The position numbers were made by a program, and so were the translations under genes. A DNA stretch of 50,308 nucleotides from a virus, in the IMG/VR virus record IMGVR_UViG_3300010334_002806, positions 1-50,308 of that record, one strand, 5' to 3'. Positions 15,963 to 25,898 of this stretch are shown here, in pieces. Below the pieces are notes generated by a model. It did no database searches, had not been told where the DNA came from, and saw only the letters and a list, made by a program, of their open reading frames with translations. How positions within the stretch are numbered: the first letter of the stretch is position 1; each line of letters begins with the position of its first letter.

Positions 15963-17486
15963 ATGCCAAGTCAAGGTAGTTTAGGAAGTTATGCAGTCAA
16001 TTTGCCGAGTATTTTTCAATCTCCTGCGGAAGCGTTGCAACAAGCAACAGTTCAAAAAGAAAGAAATACCCAACAACTTCAACAACAAGGAGAAAAGTTA
16101 CAAGAAATGGGTATGGCCCAAGCAAAATTAGCAAGGGAAGAAGCAGCTAAAAAACAAGCGTATTTACATGATAATTTAGACCCTTCAAAATATGTTACGG
16201 GCACTCAAATGATAGATGCCTCATCATCTCAGCAAATTAATGATTTGATAAAAAGATCCACAGAAGGCGATTTAAAAAATATGAGTGATTCTGATTTAAA
16301 ACAATATTTAGACAATCAAATGCAAAATATTAAATTGGCAACAACTAAGTTTAAAGCAGAAGAAAAGTTATTAAATGAAATTAAAACAAAAAAAAGATTA
16401 GAAAATCCTGGATTTGATGAAAATTTATTTAATATTGAATATAAAAATGAATTATCTAAAAGGTTATTAAATGAAGATGGAACATTAAATCCAAACCCAA
16501 ATGATTCAGAAATTTTAAAAAATATTGAAAATCCGGGATACATGGCTAAATTTATAACTAGCCATCCTTCATTTTATAAATTATTAATGGATAAATCTAC
16601 AAGTGAAGAAGCTAAATTTAAAATAGGTACACCCGAAAGTAATGTAACACAAGAGGGTCGTATTGGTTTTTGGGAAGATATTAATCTGCCAACACCTGCA
16701 AGTGGGTTTTATCCAAGAGGAAGTAAATTAGAATTAGTTAAAAAACTTAGTAATGGACTTATTTCAACACCGCAAGGTGATGTATCAGTTCCAGTTGTAA
16801 CTAATGATGTTTATGAAAAATTAATATCAACTCCTAAAGTAGAAAATGAAATTTATTCACTTGCTTTTCATAAATTTAATGGTCAACCCAATAGTGAAGG
16901 TTTGGGAAAAATAGCTTTTAATAAAATGTCAGAAGAAGATAAAAATGTAGCATTAAAAAACGTAGCAGCAGAATTTATACATAAAGTATCTCAAAATAAA
17001 TTAAGAACCGGAGAAGTATATAATAGACCCGTAACCAATGTAAATATGGGAGAGCAAAAAGGAATGGAAGGATTAAATTGGGTAAAAGGATTTAAAGGTG
17101 CAATAGAATCTGGCGATTACAATGCAGCAATACAAGAAGCAAGAAAATTATTTGCAGGTAATGGTTCTTATCAATTTGATAATATGAAAATTGCAGATGA
17201 TGGTGGTATTAGAGTTGAGTATAGTAAAGATGGAGAACCGGAAAATGATTTAATAATAAAACCAAATGACCGAAATTATTACTACAAAATAGCCAATTTA
17301 TATCAAAAAGTAACGGGTAGTGATGTTAAAATGGAAAAATATGTAATAAGCAATAAAGTGAATTTGACTAATAATTCAAAGGCAAATAGTAGTACATATA
17401 CAATTAATGGAGAAAAATATACACATAAAGAATTGATAGATAATGGATGGACAGAAGATGGTATAAAGAAACTGAAAAAAAATTAA
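15963..17486 (+). CDS. Putative internal virion protein (507 aa)
   Basis: The N-terminal 80 residues are Gln-rich and helical (SPAEALQQATVQKERNTQQLQQQG), followed by about 120 residues of charged helix and a mixed C-terminal half. It lacks signal peptide and membrane helices. The place between the 203-aa and the 1787-aa internal proteins and the coiled composition suggest an ejection-channel component. The C-terminal 40 residues (TYTINGEKYTHKELIDNGWTEDGIKKLKK) resemble a small peptide-binding or capping module found at the ends of virion proteins. Confidence is limited. Confidence 0.45.
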   Translation: MPSQGSLGSYAVNLPSIFQSPAEALQQATVQKERNTQQLQQQGEKLQEMGMAQAKLAREEAAKKQAYLHDNLDPSKYVTGTQMIDASSSQQINDLIKRSTEGDLKNMSDSDLKQYLDNQMQNIKLATTKFKAEEKLLNEIKTKKRLENPGFDENLFNIEYKNELSKRLLNEDGTLNPNPNDSEILKNIENPGYMAKFITSHPSFYKLLMDKSTSEEAKFKIGTPESNVTQEGRIGFWEDINLPTPASGFYPRGSKLELVKKLSNGLISTPQGDVSVPVVTNDVYEKLISTPKVENEIYSLAFHKFNGQPNSEGLGKIAFNKMSEEDKNVALKNVAAEFIHKVSQNKLRTGEVYNRPVTNVNMGEQKGMEGLNWVKGFKGAIESGDYNAAIQEARKLFAGNGSYQFDNMKIADDGGIRVEYSKDGEPENDLIIKPNDRNYYYKIANLYQKVTGSDVKMEKYVISNKVNLTNNSKANSSTYTINGEKYTHKELIDNGWTEDGIKKLKKN

Positions 17487-17510
17487 TAAATTAAGTTAAA
17501 TATAACATAA

Positions 17511-20500
17511 ATGGCAGAAGAAGTACAAGATATTGCTATTCAAGAAGGAACTACACCACAAACTAGAAAGGTGCCAAGTATGGATGAGGTATTAGGCACA
17601 AAGACTAAAAAAGTGCCAAGTATGGAAGAAGTTCTTGGTAATGAAAAAAAAAATTCTTTAAGTTCTCAATACGTATCTTCTCCTACACAATCTCCATTAG
17701 CATCACCTAATTTTAGTCAAGGAGAAAAGATGGCTAAAGTGGGTTTTACCATTCCGTCTGCTGCTAATATTCAACATACACCGGAACAGCAAAATTGGTT
17801 ATTAAATACTATATCATCATTAGATAAGGGGTTTTATAAAAATCTAATAGGAAATCCAACAAAAGGATTAGGTACCGCATTGCAAGGAGCAACTAAAAAA
17901 GCTATGGGTGGTAAGGGGGAGGGGTTAATAAGCAATGCATTAATTAAGTTTGGTGATTATTTTAATAAAACTATTGATGAATTAACACCGCAAGATGAAG
18001 AATTTAAAAATAGTTTATCAGACCAAGTTGCACAAGCATTGGGTACTGTTGGTTCTATGGTTTTAACGGGAGCGGCTAGTGGAATGGGAAAAGGAAGTGC
18101 ATCATTAATGAATGCATCACAAGTACCAAAAGCTAATGTAGCAATAAATGCTGCTAAAGAATTTGGTAAAGATTTAATAAATCCCGTATCAGTTAGCGCA
18201 GGTTTGTCTATGGGGCAATCTGAATTTGATAAAGCAAAACAATTAGGGGCTACTGATGACCAAGCATTTGAGGCATTTTATAAAAACGCAGCAGTAGGTT
18301 CTATTTTAGAACAAATACCAACAATGCAATTTCTTAAAAGATTTAATCAATCTACGGGTGGCGGTATTGCTAATTACATTAAAACTAAGGGAATTGCTGG
18401 TATAACGGGTGGATTGGAAGAATTATCCACAGAGGTTTTACAACAATTATATGCAAATAAAACTGCAAAAGATATTTACAATATAAACCAAGATTTATTT
18501 GAAGGAGTAGCAGAATCGGGTGGTATTGGTTTTGGGGTTGGATTTTTATTAAATGCCCTAGGTGCCAATGCAAAAATATTAAGAAAGCAAGGCAATAAAG
18601 TTGAAGCAGAAGTTATAAAAGACCAAGTAGATTCATTCAAATCTAAAATGGAAAATGCATCAAAAGAAGAAGATAAAATAGAACAAGTTAAACAACAAGA
18701 GCAACAAAAAAACGGAATTGATAAAAGACAAGAACAATTTGATGTATTTTCTCAATTAGCATCATCAAATCCTAATTTTAAGTTTACTGATTCATTTGAT
18801 GAATTTAATAATAAAATAAATAGTGAGGGTGGAGAACAATATTTAAAAGATTTATACAATCAATCTAAGCCATTTGTACAAACAGGGGATTTAGGAGAAG
18901 TAGAAACAAATACCGAAGATAACTTTGTTAATTATTTAAAGCCTAAAGAAGAAGTTGAACCAATTGAAGAAATATCAGTATATCATGGAGGTAGTATAGA
19001 TGATTTATCTAAAGCAGAAGGTGGGTTATTTGTATCTGAAGACAAAAATCAAGCAGCAGCTTATGCTAAAGGTAATAATGGCAATGTACAAGAATTTAAA
19101 ATAAATAAGAATGACATATCAGATGAAGCTGAGGTAAGAAAAATTATAGTTGAATTAGGGTTAAAATCTAAACAAGAAGGTTGGGATTTGTCAAAAGAAT
19201 TAATGCTTCATGAGATATTAGACCCTAGGTTTGAAACATCTTTAAGTGATGCAGATTTAAGTAAATTATATACTGAATTAGAAAAAAGAGGCTATAAAGC
19301 TATTAAAATGTCAGCTACTGATGTGACAGGCAAAGAGTTTAGTGTAGATGATATATTAGTTTTGAATCCAAAAGAAACATTAAAAATAGAAGTTAAACCA
19401 ATTGAAGAACAATTAAAACCAAAAGAAAATGCCGTACAAAAGTCAAGCACAGAGGGGGTACTTCCACTCACACCAAATGGAAATGGAGAAGAAGGGGGTA
19501 AGCGTGAAGGAATGGGACAAGGAGTCCAAGGGAAAGGAATTACCCAAGAAGGTGAAACCACACAACCCGAAAGTACTACGAAAGAAAATGTAATACCACC
19601 ACCACCACCAATACAAGAAGATGGTGAGAAAAAAGAGCCATTAAGAACAAATGAAAAGGCTATACTTAAAAGATTATTTGAAAGTAAAAATATATCAGAA
19701 GATGTAAAAAACAAGTTTAAAGATAATTTAAAGTATAAAACAGCTAGTAAAGAAGAAGCTAGAAATGTAGCCAAAGAATTTGTAAAAGAATATGGTTCAG
19801 AAGATGCAGTTACTTTAGCAGAAGCGGGTAAATTTGATGGTGATGTAAATTCATTCATATTTGCAGAAGCTATTGATAATGCAGCTAGAAAAGAAATGGA
19901 AGCCAAAACAGAAGAAGAAAAAATAAAGTACGCTTCTGAATGGGCAGATTATGCTATGAGGTATGACGAAGCAGCTAGAAAAGGGGGTAGATTTATTTCA
20001 GCAATTTCTGACTTTTATAAGAAGTCGCCATTGGGGGTGTTAATGGTAGAAAAAGCAAATAGAGAAAATTCTTTTAAAGAGTGGTTTAAAAACAAGGAAA
20101 AATCTTACAAAGAGGTATTTGATGAATTAATCAAAGAACCAGAATTTAAAGATTTAATGGATGAAAAAGTACAATCAGAATTAAAAGAAGAAAGAAAAAA
20201 AACAAGAGCAGATAAAAGACAAAAGATTGATGACTTTTTTGAAAAAGCTAAATTAAAAGGCAATAATTTATACGCAGTACCAATACCACCGCAAGTAATT
20301 AATAGTGCATTAGAGGTAATGAAACAAGCAGTATTAGCAGGTGAATCAATAGTTAATGCAGTTGGTATGGCAGTTGAACATATTTCTAAAGAAGTTAAAG
20401 ATTGGGATAAAGAAAAGTTTAAAAAAGAATATGAGGAAAAATTAAGTCAATTTGAAACAAGTAAAACAACTAAAACAGAATCGGAATTAACTAAGGATAA

Positions 20501-22874
20501 GCAAGATAAAATGCTTGATAGTTTTAGAAAGAAGCTAAAGGGATTAAATGAAGAACAAAAAGCAGATGTTATTAGGAGGTCATTTAAAAAATTAGTAGAG
20601 AATGGTGCATTGGAATATGATGACTTTAAAAAAATTATACAAGATGTAATGGGTAATGGTGAATTAACCCAAGAAGAACAAGATAAAATTAAAGATTTAG
20701 TTACCAAAATAAATTCAGTAGAAGATGTTGCAAAATCAATAAGAGAAGATGATAACAGGTCGGAAGAAAATCTAAAAAAATATAAAGAAGCTAAAAAAGA
20801 AGCAGAACAAGCATCTACTGAATTAGGAAAAATGGTTTATAATAAAATAAATTTGACTAATAGGGTATTATCAATAATGCAATTAAATACATTAGGTATT
20901 CCTTCATTGATAAATAACCCAATATTTAACATTTGGAATCAATCAACTGTTAGATTTCCAATAGGGGTGCAATTAAGTGTTATAGACCAAATTTTATATG
21001 GTGGAAGTAAAGTATCTAATAAGCTATTTGGTACAAGTATTTTATATCCCGAAAATAATATATTTATATCGCAAAAGTCATTTTTTAGCAAATTGGGAGA
21101 AGGTGCAAAGCAATCTACTGAACAATTATTTACGGGTTTAACCAATGCGGATTATTTTCAAAAAGAAGTTAGAAGTTCACAAATACATCCATTTACATCT
21201 ATAAAAGAATTATGGGATTGGAAGTTTAATGGCAAACCATTAACAAAAGAACAAGTAGCAGATAAATTATTACAAGCAGGACCAGGTTTTACAGCAGAAA
21301 TCGTAGCAAGATTATTAAATATAGGTGATAAGCCACAAAGATATGCAGCAGAAGGAGCACAAGCCGCAGTATTTGCTAAAAAATTAGGTTTAAAGGGAGT
21401 TGATTTAAAATATTTTATGGAGTTTCCAAAAGAGGAAGCATATAGAGCATTTAAAAAACAAGGATTATCAGATGAAGTAGCAATGCAAAAAGCAGAAGAA
21501 ATGCTACAAAGAATAATTAAACAAGGTGAAGAATCCACATTTCAACAAAATAGTTTATTAAATGATGCCATACAAGGTGCTTTTAAACCTTTTGGCAAAT
21601 TTGGTGACGTTATTAAGACATTAAATATGCCTTATGTTAAGATACCTTTAAATGCTTTTTGGTCGGTATATAATTTAATTAACCCAGAAGTCGCATTTTT
21701 GCAATCAGCAGTTTATGGTTTAAAAGCTATAAAATCAAAATCATCAGCAGATATTCAAGAATCTAAAAAATGGTTTGCTCATGCAGTTACGGGAATGGCA
21801 TTAACGGCAATAGTTGGTGCATTGGCTAAGGCAAAAATAATTAATTCTGACAATGATGATGAAACTACCAAAAAAGAAAGAATGGGTGAAAAATCATTTG
21901 AACAACAAAATAGCATTAATGTATCAAAATTAAATGCATATTTAAGAGGCGAAAATCCTGATGACGTAAAGGATGGTTTAAATGTAGATTTAAAATGGTT
22001 TGGTAATGTTGGAAATGTAATGAATGTTACATCTCAAAAATTAGAAAATATGACACCTGAACAAAAGAAAAATGGTATGTCATATATGGAAGATATGATG
22101 GAAAGACAATCAGAATCAGCTAAAGAATTTGTTAATAATGGAGTATTTGCAAACACATCAGGTTTATTAACGGCTGCAACTAAAGGAGGACAATTTTGGG
22201 ATGCTTATGGATTAAATTTAATTAATATGGGAGCCAATGTTATTCAACCTGCAATGTTTGCTCAAATGTCAAGAGCACAATTACCATATTATTCTCAACA
22301 AAAAGCAGATAGTTTTATGAAAGAACTTGAAAATAGTATGCTTACTCGTTCAGGAACATTAAGAACCATAATGAAAAAATACCCACCATCACAAAACAAT
22401 ATATGGGGCGAAAGAATGGATAGAAAAGACAATGTAATAATGAAGCTATTTGGTATGAGCAAAACAGATCCCGATAACTTTGCACAACCAATATATAAAG
22501 ATTATAAAAGAACAGATAATACCAAGTTTTTTCCACCTTCAATAAAACCAGAAGTTAATAATAAACCAATTACAAACGACCAATTAAATAAACTAGAAGT
22601 ATTGGTAGGTCAAAAAAGAAAAATGTTAGTCGCACCATTTATAAATGATGGAGCAACTTTAAAAGGATTTAAAAATGTTTATAGTAAACTATCAGATGAT
22701 GATAAAGTAGATGCATTAAATATAATTTATAAAATGGCTTACAATGAAGGAGAAAAGGATTTTGTATCTTTATATCCCGATTTCTATGCATCAAAAAAGA
22801 AAACAAAAGAACAAAAAAAAGAAACAAAAGAAAATAGAATATTTAAAAAATCATTAACAAAATTTTTAAAATAA
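17511..22874 (+). CDS. Giant internal (ejection) virion protein with ADP-ribosyltransferase-like domain (1787 aa)
   Basis: The N-terminus carries a short repeat, KVPSMDEVLG and KKVPSMEEVLG (residues about 20-43). Residues about 165-355 have Gly/Ala-rich hydrophobic stretches and a GGLEELSTEVLQQL segment, as in large phage ejection proteins. Residues about 486-628 look like an ADP-ribosyltransferase: SVYHGGS, then GLFVSEDKNQAAAYAKG, and a final GYKAI plus DILVLNPK. A Pro-rich linker (about 695-705) and long charged helices follow. A hydrophobic stretch lies near 1428. The gene sits just before the terminase genes. As in T4 Alt or N4 virion RNA polymerase, an enzyme inside an ejected protein could act on the host at once; this is inference. 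Confidence 0.6.
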   Translation: MAEEVQDIAIQEGTTPQTRKVPSMDEVLGTKTKKVPSMEEVLGNEKKNSLSSQYVSSPTQSPLASPNFSQGEKMAKVGFTIPSAANIQHTPEQQNWLLNTISSLDKGFYKNLIGNPTKGLGTALQGATKKAMGGKGEGLISNALIKFGDYFNKTIDELTPQDEEFKNSLSDQVAQALGTVGSMVLTGAASGMGKGSASLMNASQVPKANVAINAAKEFGKDLINPVSVSAGLSMGQSEFDKAKQLGATDDQAFEAFYKNAAVGSILEQIPTMQFLKRFNQSTGGGIANYIKTKGIAGITGGLEELSTEVLQQLYANKTAKDIYNINQDLFEGVAESGGIGFGVGFLLNALGANAKILRKQGNKVEAEVIKDQVDSFKSKMENASKEEDKIEQVKQQEQQKNGIDKRQEQFDVFSQLASSNPNFKFTDSFDEFNNKINSEGGEQYLKDLYNQSKPFVQTGDLGEVETNTEDNFVNYLKPKEEVEPIEEISVYHGGSIDDLSKAEGGLFVSEDKNQAAAYAKGNNGNVQEFKINKNDISDEAEVRKIIVELGLKSKQEGWDLSKELMLHEILDPRFETSLSDADLSKLYTELEKRGYKAIKMSATDVTGKEFSVDDILVLNPKETLKIEVKPIEEQLKPKENAVQKSSTEGVLPLTPNGNGEEGGKREGMGQGVQGKGITQEGETTQPESTTKENVIPPPPPIQEDGEKKEPLRTNEKAILKRLFESKNISEDVKNKFKDNLKYKTASKEEARNVAKEFVKEYGSEDAVTLAEAGKFDGDVNSFIFAEAIDNAARKEMEAKTEEEKIKYASEWADYAMRYDEAARKGGRFISAISDFYKKSPLGVLMVEKANRENSFKEWFKNKEKSYKEVFDELIKEPEFKDLMDEKVQSELKEERKKTRADKRQKIDDFFEKAKLKGNNLYAVPIPPQVINSALEVMKQAVLAGESIVNAVGMAVEHISKEVKDWDKEKFKKEYEEKLSQFETSKTTKTESELTKDKQDKMLDSFRKKLKGLNEEQKADVIRRSFKKLVENGALEYDDFKKIIQDVMGNGELTQEEQDKIKDLVTKINSVEDVAKSIREDDNRSEENLKKYKEAKKEAEQASTELGKMVYNKINLTNRVLSIMQLNTLGIPSLINNPIFNIWNQSTVRFPIGVQLSVIDQILYGGSKVSNKLFGTSILYPENNIFISQKSFFSKLGEGAKQSTEQLFTGLTNADYFQKEVRSSQIHPFTSIKELWDWKFNGKPLTKEQVADKLLQAGPGFTAEIVARLLNIGDKPQRYAAEGAQAAVFAKKLGLKGVDLKYFMEFPKEEAYRAFKKQGLSDEVAMQKAEEMLQRIIKQGEESTFQQNSLLNDAIQGAFKPFGKFGDVIKTLNMPYVKIPLNAFWSVYNLINPEVAFLQSAVYGLKAIKSKSSADIQESKKWFAHAVTGMALTAIVGALAKAKIINSDNDDETTKKERMGEKSFEQQNSINVSKLNAYLRGENPDDVKDGLNVDLKWFGNVGNVMNVTSQKLENMTPEQKKNGMSYMEDMMERQSESAKEFVNNGVFANTSGLLTAATKGGQFWDAYGLNLINMGANVIQPAMFAQMSRAQLPYYSQQKADSFMKELENSMLTRSGTLRTIMKKYPPSQNNIWGERMDRKDNVIMKLFGMSKTDPDNFAQPIYKDYKRTDNTKFFPPSIKPEVNNKPITNDQLNKLEVLVGQKRKMLVAPFINDGATLKGFKNVYSKLSDDDKVDALNIIYKMAYNEGEKDFVSLYPDFYASKKKTKEQKKETKENRIFKKSLTKFLK

Positions 22875-22875
22875 A

Positions 22876-23226
22876 ATGGAAGAAACACAACTACAACAAA
22901 GAATACAAGATTTAGAAAAACAATTAGAATTTTCAGAAAGTAAAAGAAAGATTTACGAACAAAATGGAGCAGCTAAATTATTTTATGCCTTAAATAGAAA
23001 AGCCAATGAAATGGCAGATTTATTAAACGCTTTCAATTTATCTACATTAAATTTAGATGACCCAAAAGACAAAACTTTTGAAAGATTAAAAATTATTTGG
23101 AACGATAGTTCAGCATTATCAACCGCTATTAAAGACTTAGGAATTTCAGCAGGAGTTACGGGAGATGAAAAGAAAGATATTGAAAAGAAACCATTTGTGG
23201 AAACTATTGCAGAAGCAAGAAAATAA
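22876..23226 (+). CDS. Possible small terminase subunit (116 aa)
   Basis: A charged helical protein: residues 1-35 are a likely coiled coil (QLQQRIQDLEKQLEFSESKRKIYEQ), residues 36-100 are helical. It lies 3 bases before the large terminase gene and right after the internal-protein gene. Small terminases are typically short, helical, oligomeric and directly upstream of terL, which this gene fits. No HTH is obvious, so the call rests mainly on position. Confidence 0.4.
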   Translation: MEETQLQQRIQDLEKQLEFSESKRKIYEQNGAAKLFYALNRKANEMADLLNAFNLSTLNLDDPKDKTFERLKIIWNDSSALSTAIKDLGISAGVTGDEKKDIEKKPFVETIAEARK

Positions 23227-23229
23227 TAT

Positions 23230-25275
23230 ATGGGTAAAAAAATAAAAATATACGGAACGGAAATAGAATTGCCCGAACAACCTCCTATTGAAGAAATAGA
23301 AAATTGGGGAGAAAATGATACTAAAAATCAATTTTGGAAAAGATTAGATTTGCCTAATTTTTTTGAATATGTTGAATATGATAAAGAAGAAAATGTATTA
23401 CTTACAAAAGAACAAGAAATATATGCACGAGAGGAAGTAAGAAGGTGTAAGCAAGGGTTTTGGTTTATGAATAATGGTATTCCAACTTATATAACGGGTA
23501 AAAATTATTTTTATTTACAATGGTGGAAATTAGAAGATGATATATATGCAGATTATAGAGATACAGATAGAAGATATTATTTGTATTTAAACCATTGGGA
23601 AAACATGGCGTGGTGTTTGGGTATAATCAGAGGTAAAAAACGTAGAGAAGGAGCAACATCACAAGCAACTTCTAATTTAGTATATGAAGCAATATTTTTT
23701 AAAAATAGTAATTGTGGATTAACAAGCAAAACAGCAGTGGATGCTGGAACTGCATTTACAAATATGGTTTCTTTTGGTTATAGGCAGTTACCCGTTTTTT
23801 TAAAACCAAAACAAATAAATAATAAAGATAGTGTTACCAAATTGGTATTTGCACATAAATCTATAGATATAAAAGATGGAAAAGGAAATGCAATAGATAA
23901 TAATACAGGGCATCGTTCAAGTATTGATTTTCGTGCCCCTAGTCCAAACGTATACGATTCAGGTCGTTTAAGTAGAGGTCTTTTTGATGAAGGTGGTAAA
24001 TGGGAAATAGATTTTTCAAACTTTATATCAAAAGTAAGTAAGACATTAGTAAAAGGTGCTAAAAAAGTAGGTTTTATGGAACTTCCATCAACTTGTAATA
24101 GTATGTCGCAAGGAGGACAAGCGTATTTTGATGAATGGATTAAAACAAAAAAGTTACAAAAAAATAGAACTGCAAATAGATTAGTTTCTTATTTTAGTTC
24201 ATCGTATGATGGGTACGAAGGTTTTATTGATAAATATGGAATGAGTGTTATTAATGAACCAACGGAAGAACAATTTGAATATTTGGTAGAAAAATATGTA
24301 GGAGCAACTGAATTAGATGAAGAAGATATTAAAATGGGGTCAAAACAATATCTTTTAAACAAAAGAAAGGATTTAGAAGGGAAATCATTGGAGGAGGAAA
24401 TTCGTATGAATCCATTTGATGAAAAAGAAATGTTTATGCTTCGAAATTCTAATTGTCATTTTGATGCAGTATTATTAAATGATTTGTATGAGATTGCAAA
24501 AATGAATGAAAAAGAAGTAATAGAATATGGCAATTGGACTTGGAAAGATGGAATACCTTTTACGGAAGCAATATGGGAAACAACTTCAAAAGAATACGCA
24601 AGATGGCATAGAGCAAAGAATTTTAAGATACCTCAAGGAGATACTTATACTAAAAGAGGAAATTTATTTATACCAAAAAATCCCGTTCAGTTTATTATGG
24701 GATGCGATCCGTTTCAAAATTCAATAGTAGAATCAGGAGAAGGGTCAAAAGCAAGTAGTGGAGTATTAAATAGGTATGATATTGGTAATAATGACCCCGT
24801 ATATGATATGATGTTTGTATGTAAATATCACGCAAGGCCAAAAATGGTAGAATTATTTCATAATGATATGGCTTTACAATGTTTTGCTTATGGAGGCCAA
24901 ATGTTAATAGAGGCAAAAATGGATGGTGGATTAAGAAAGTATTTTGAAGATAATTACCTAGCCGCATTTATGATAATGATGCCTGGGAAATCTACTTATG
25001 GTATAGACCCAAATTCAGATAATAAGGCCCTAATGGTAAACCTATGGGAACAATATATTTTAACACATGGAAAAGAAGGTAAAATAATATATCCCGAAGT
25101 AATTGATAGCAAATACGATGGATTGCTTAAATTTGATGTAACCGATACGGAAAAGTCAGATGAAGTTATGGGCTTGGGGTGGACTTTGGTAGCCGATTAT
25201 TACAAAAAAGCCAATTTTAAAAAAATAAATAAAACAAATATTGAAGATTTCTTTAAAATGAAAAAAGTATCATAA
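23230..25275 (+). CDS. terL: Terminase large subunit
   Basis: 681 residues. ATPase: an atypical Walker A GKKRREGATS (residues 135-144) and Walker B GLFDEGGKW (D253, E254). Nuclease (RNase H fold): FIMGCDPF (Asp near 492), MLIEAKMDGG (Glu near 560) and GIDPNSDNKALM (Asp near 592-597). The motor pumps DNA into the prohead through the portal and cuts the concatemer. The KRREG-T form of Walker A recalls terminases of crAss-like phages. The stop shares a base with the next gene start. Oddly, the portal gene is 6 kb away, with a sugar-gene cassette between. Confidence 0.85.
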   Translation: MGKKIKIYGTEIELPEQPPIEEIENWGENDTKNQFWKRLDLPNFFEYVEYDKEENVLLTKEQEIYAREEVRRCKQGFWFMNNGIPTYITGKNYFYLQWWKLEDDIYADYRDTDRRYYLYLNHWENMAWCLGIIRGKKRREGATSQATSNLVYEAIFFKNSNCGLTSKTAVDAGTAFTNMVSFGYRQLPVFLKPKQINNKDSVTKLVFAHKSIDIKDGKGNAIDNNTGHRSSIDFRAPSPNVYDSGRLSRGLFDEGGKWEIDFSNFISKVSKTLVKGAKKVGFMELPSTCNSMSQGGQAYFDEWIKTKKLQKNRTANRLVSYFSSSYDGYEGFIDKYGMSVINEPTEEQFEYLVEKYVGATELDEEDIKMGSKQYLLNKRKDLEGKSLEEEIRMNPFDEKEMFMLRNSNCHFDAVLLNDLYEIAKMNEKEVIEYGNWTWKDGIPFTEAIWETTSKEYARWHRAKNFKIPQGDTYTKRGNLFIPKNPVQFIMGCDPFQNSIVESGEGSKASSGVLNRYDIGNNDPVYDMMFVCKYHARPKMVELFHNDMALQCFAYGGQMLIEAKMDGGLRKYFEDNYLAAFMIMMPGKSTYGIDPNSDNKALMVNLWEQYILTHGKEGKIIYPEVIDSKYDGLLKFDVTDTEKSDEVMGLGWTLVADYYKKANFKKINKTNIEDFFKMKKVS

Positions 25276-25898
25276 TGGAAAATTGGATTAATTTTTTTGA
25301 TAAGATATATGTTATAAACCTAGCCAAAAGAACTGATAGGTTATTGCAAATTGCAGAAGAATTAGAGAGGTATAATATACCATTTGAGTTAGTTACCGCC
25401 ATAGAGCAAGAAGATGGAGCAGAAGGGCTTAAAATGACAATGCAAGGCATATTTAAGAAATCCATTGAAAAAAGGTATGAATCCATATTAGTTTTTGAAG
25501 ATGATGCTTATTTTGTAGAAGGGGTAGAATATACTAACGAAGTGTTAAATAATGCCATGGATCAATTACCCAAATATTGGGATATGCTATTATTAGGGGG
25601 CCAACCGGTAATGGGTTTTACCGGCCAAATATCCCCTAATTTATTATCGTTGGAAGATTGTTATGCCACACATTCAGTAGCTTATAGCATTAATTGCATG
25701 AAAAGAATAATGGCCTTGGGTATGGAATCACCAATAGACAATTGGCTAGTAAAACACATTCAAACACAAAAAAGAACATATATAACATACCCATTATTAG
25801 CAAGCCAAAGGGCAGGAATTAGCGACATAGGTAAGGCATATATAGATTGGAACCCATTTATAATAAACAAATACAACCAAAAATTAAACGAATTATGA
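25275..25898 (+). CDS. GT25-family glycosyltransferase
   Basis: 207 residues. The start IYVINLAKRTDRLLQIAEEL (VINL then R19, D21, R22) and the acidic ILVFEDDAYF (E75, D76, D77) are the signature of the LPS-type GT25 family, which adds galactose or glucose from a nucleotide sugar to a cell-surface or protein glycan. The next segment, WDMLLLGG, also fits. It is the first gene of an eight-gene cassette and starts on the last base of the terminase stop codon. No membrane helix. Donor and acceptor are unknown. Confidence 0.85.
   Translation: MENWINFFDKIYVINLAKRTDRLLQIAEELERYNIPFELVTAIEQEDGAEGLKMTMQGIFKKSIEKRYESILVFEDDAYFVEGVEYTNEVLNNAMDQLPKYWDMLLLGGQPVMGFTGQISPNLLSLEDCYATHSVAYSINCMKRIMALGMESPIDNWLVKHIQTQKRTYITYPLLASQRAGISDIGKAYIDWNPFIINKYNQKLNEL

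Noticed and set aside
19292-19906. 204-codon minus-strand frame within the giant internal protein gene
   Set aside because: It is a Ser/Phe/Pro-rich mirror of the charged plus-strand code, has no family pattern, and the plus-strand protein is continuous.
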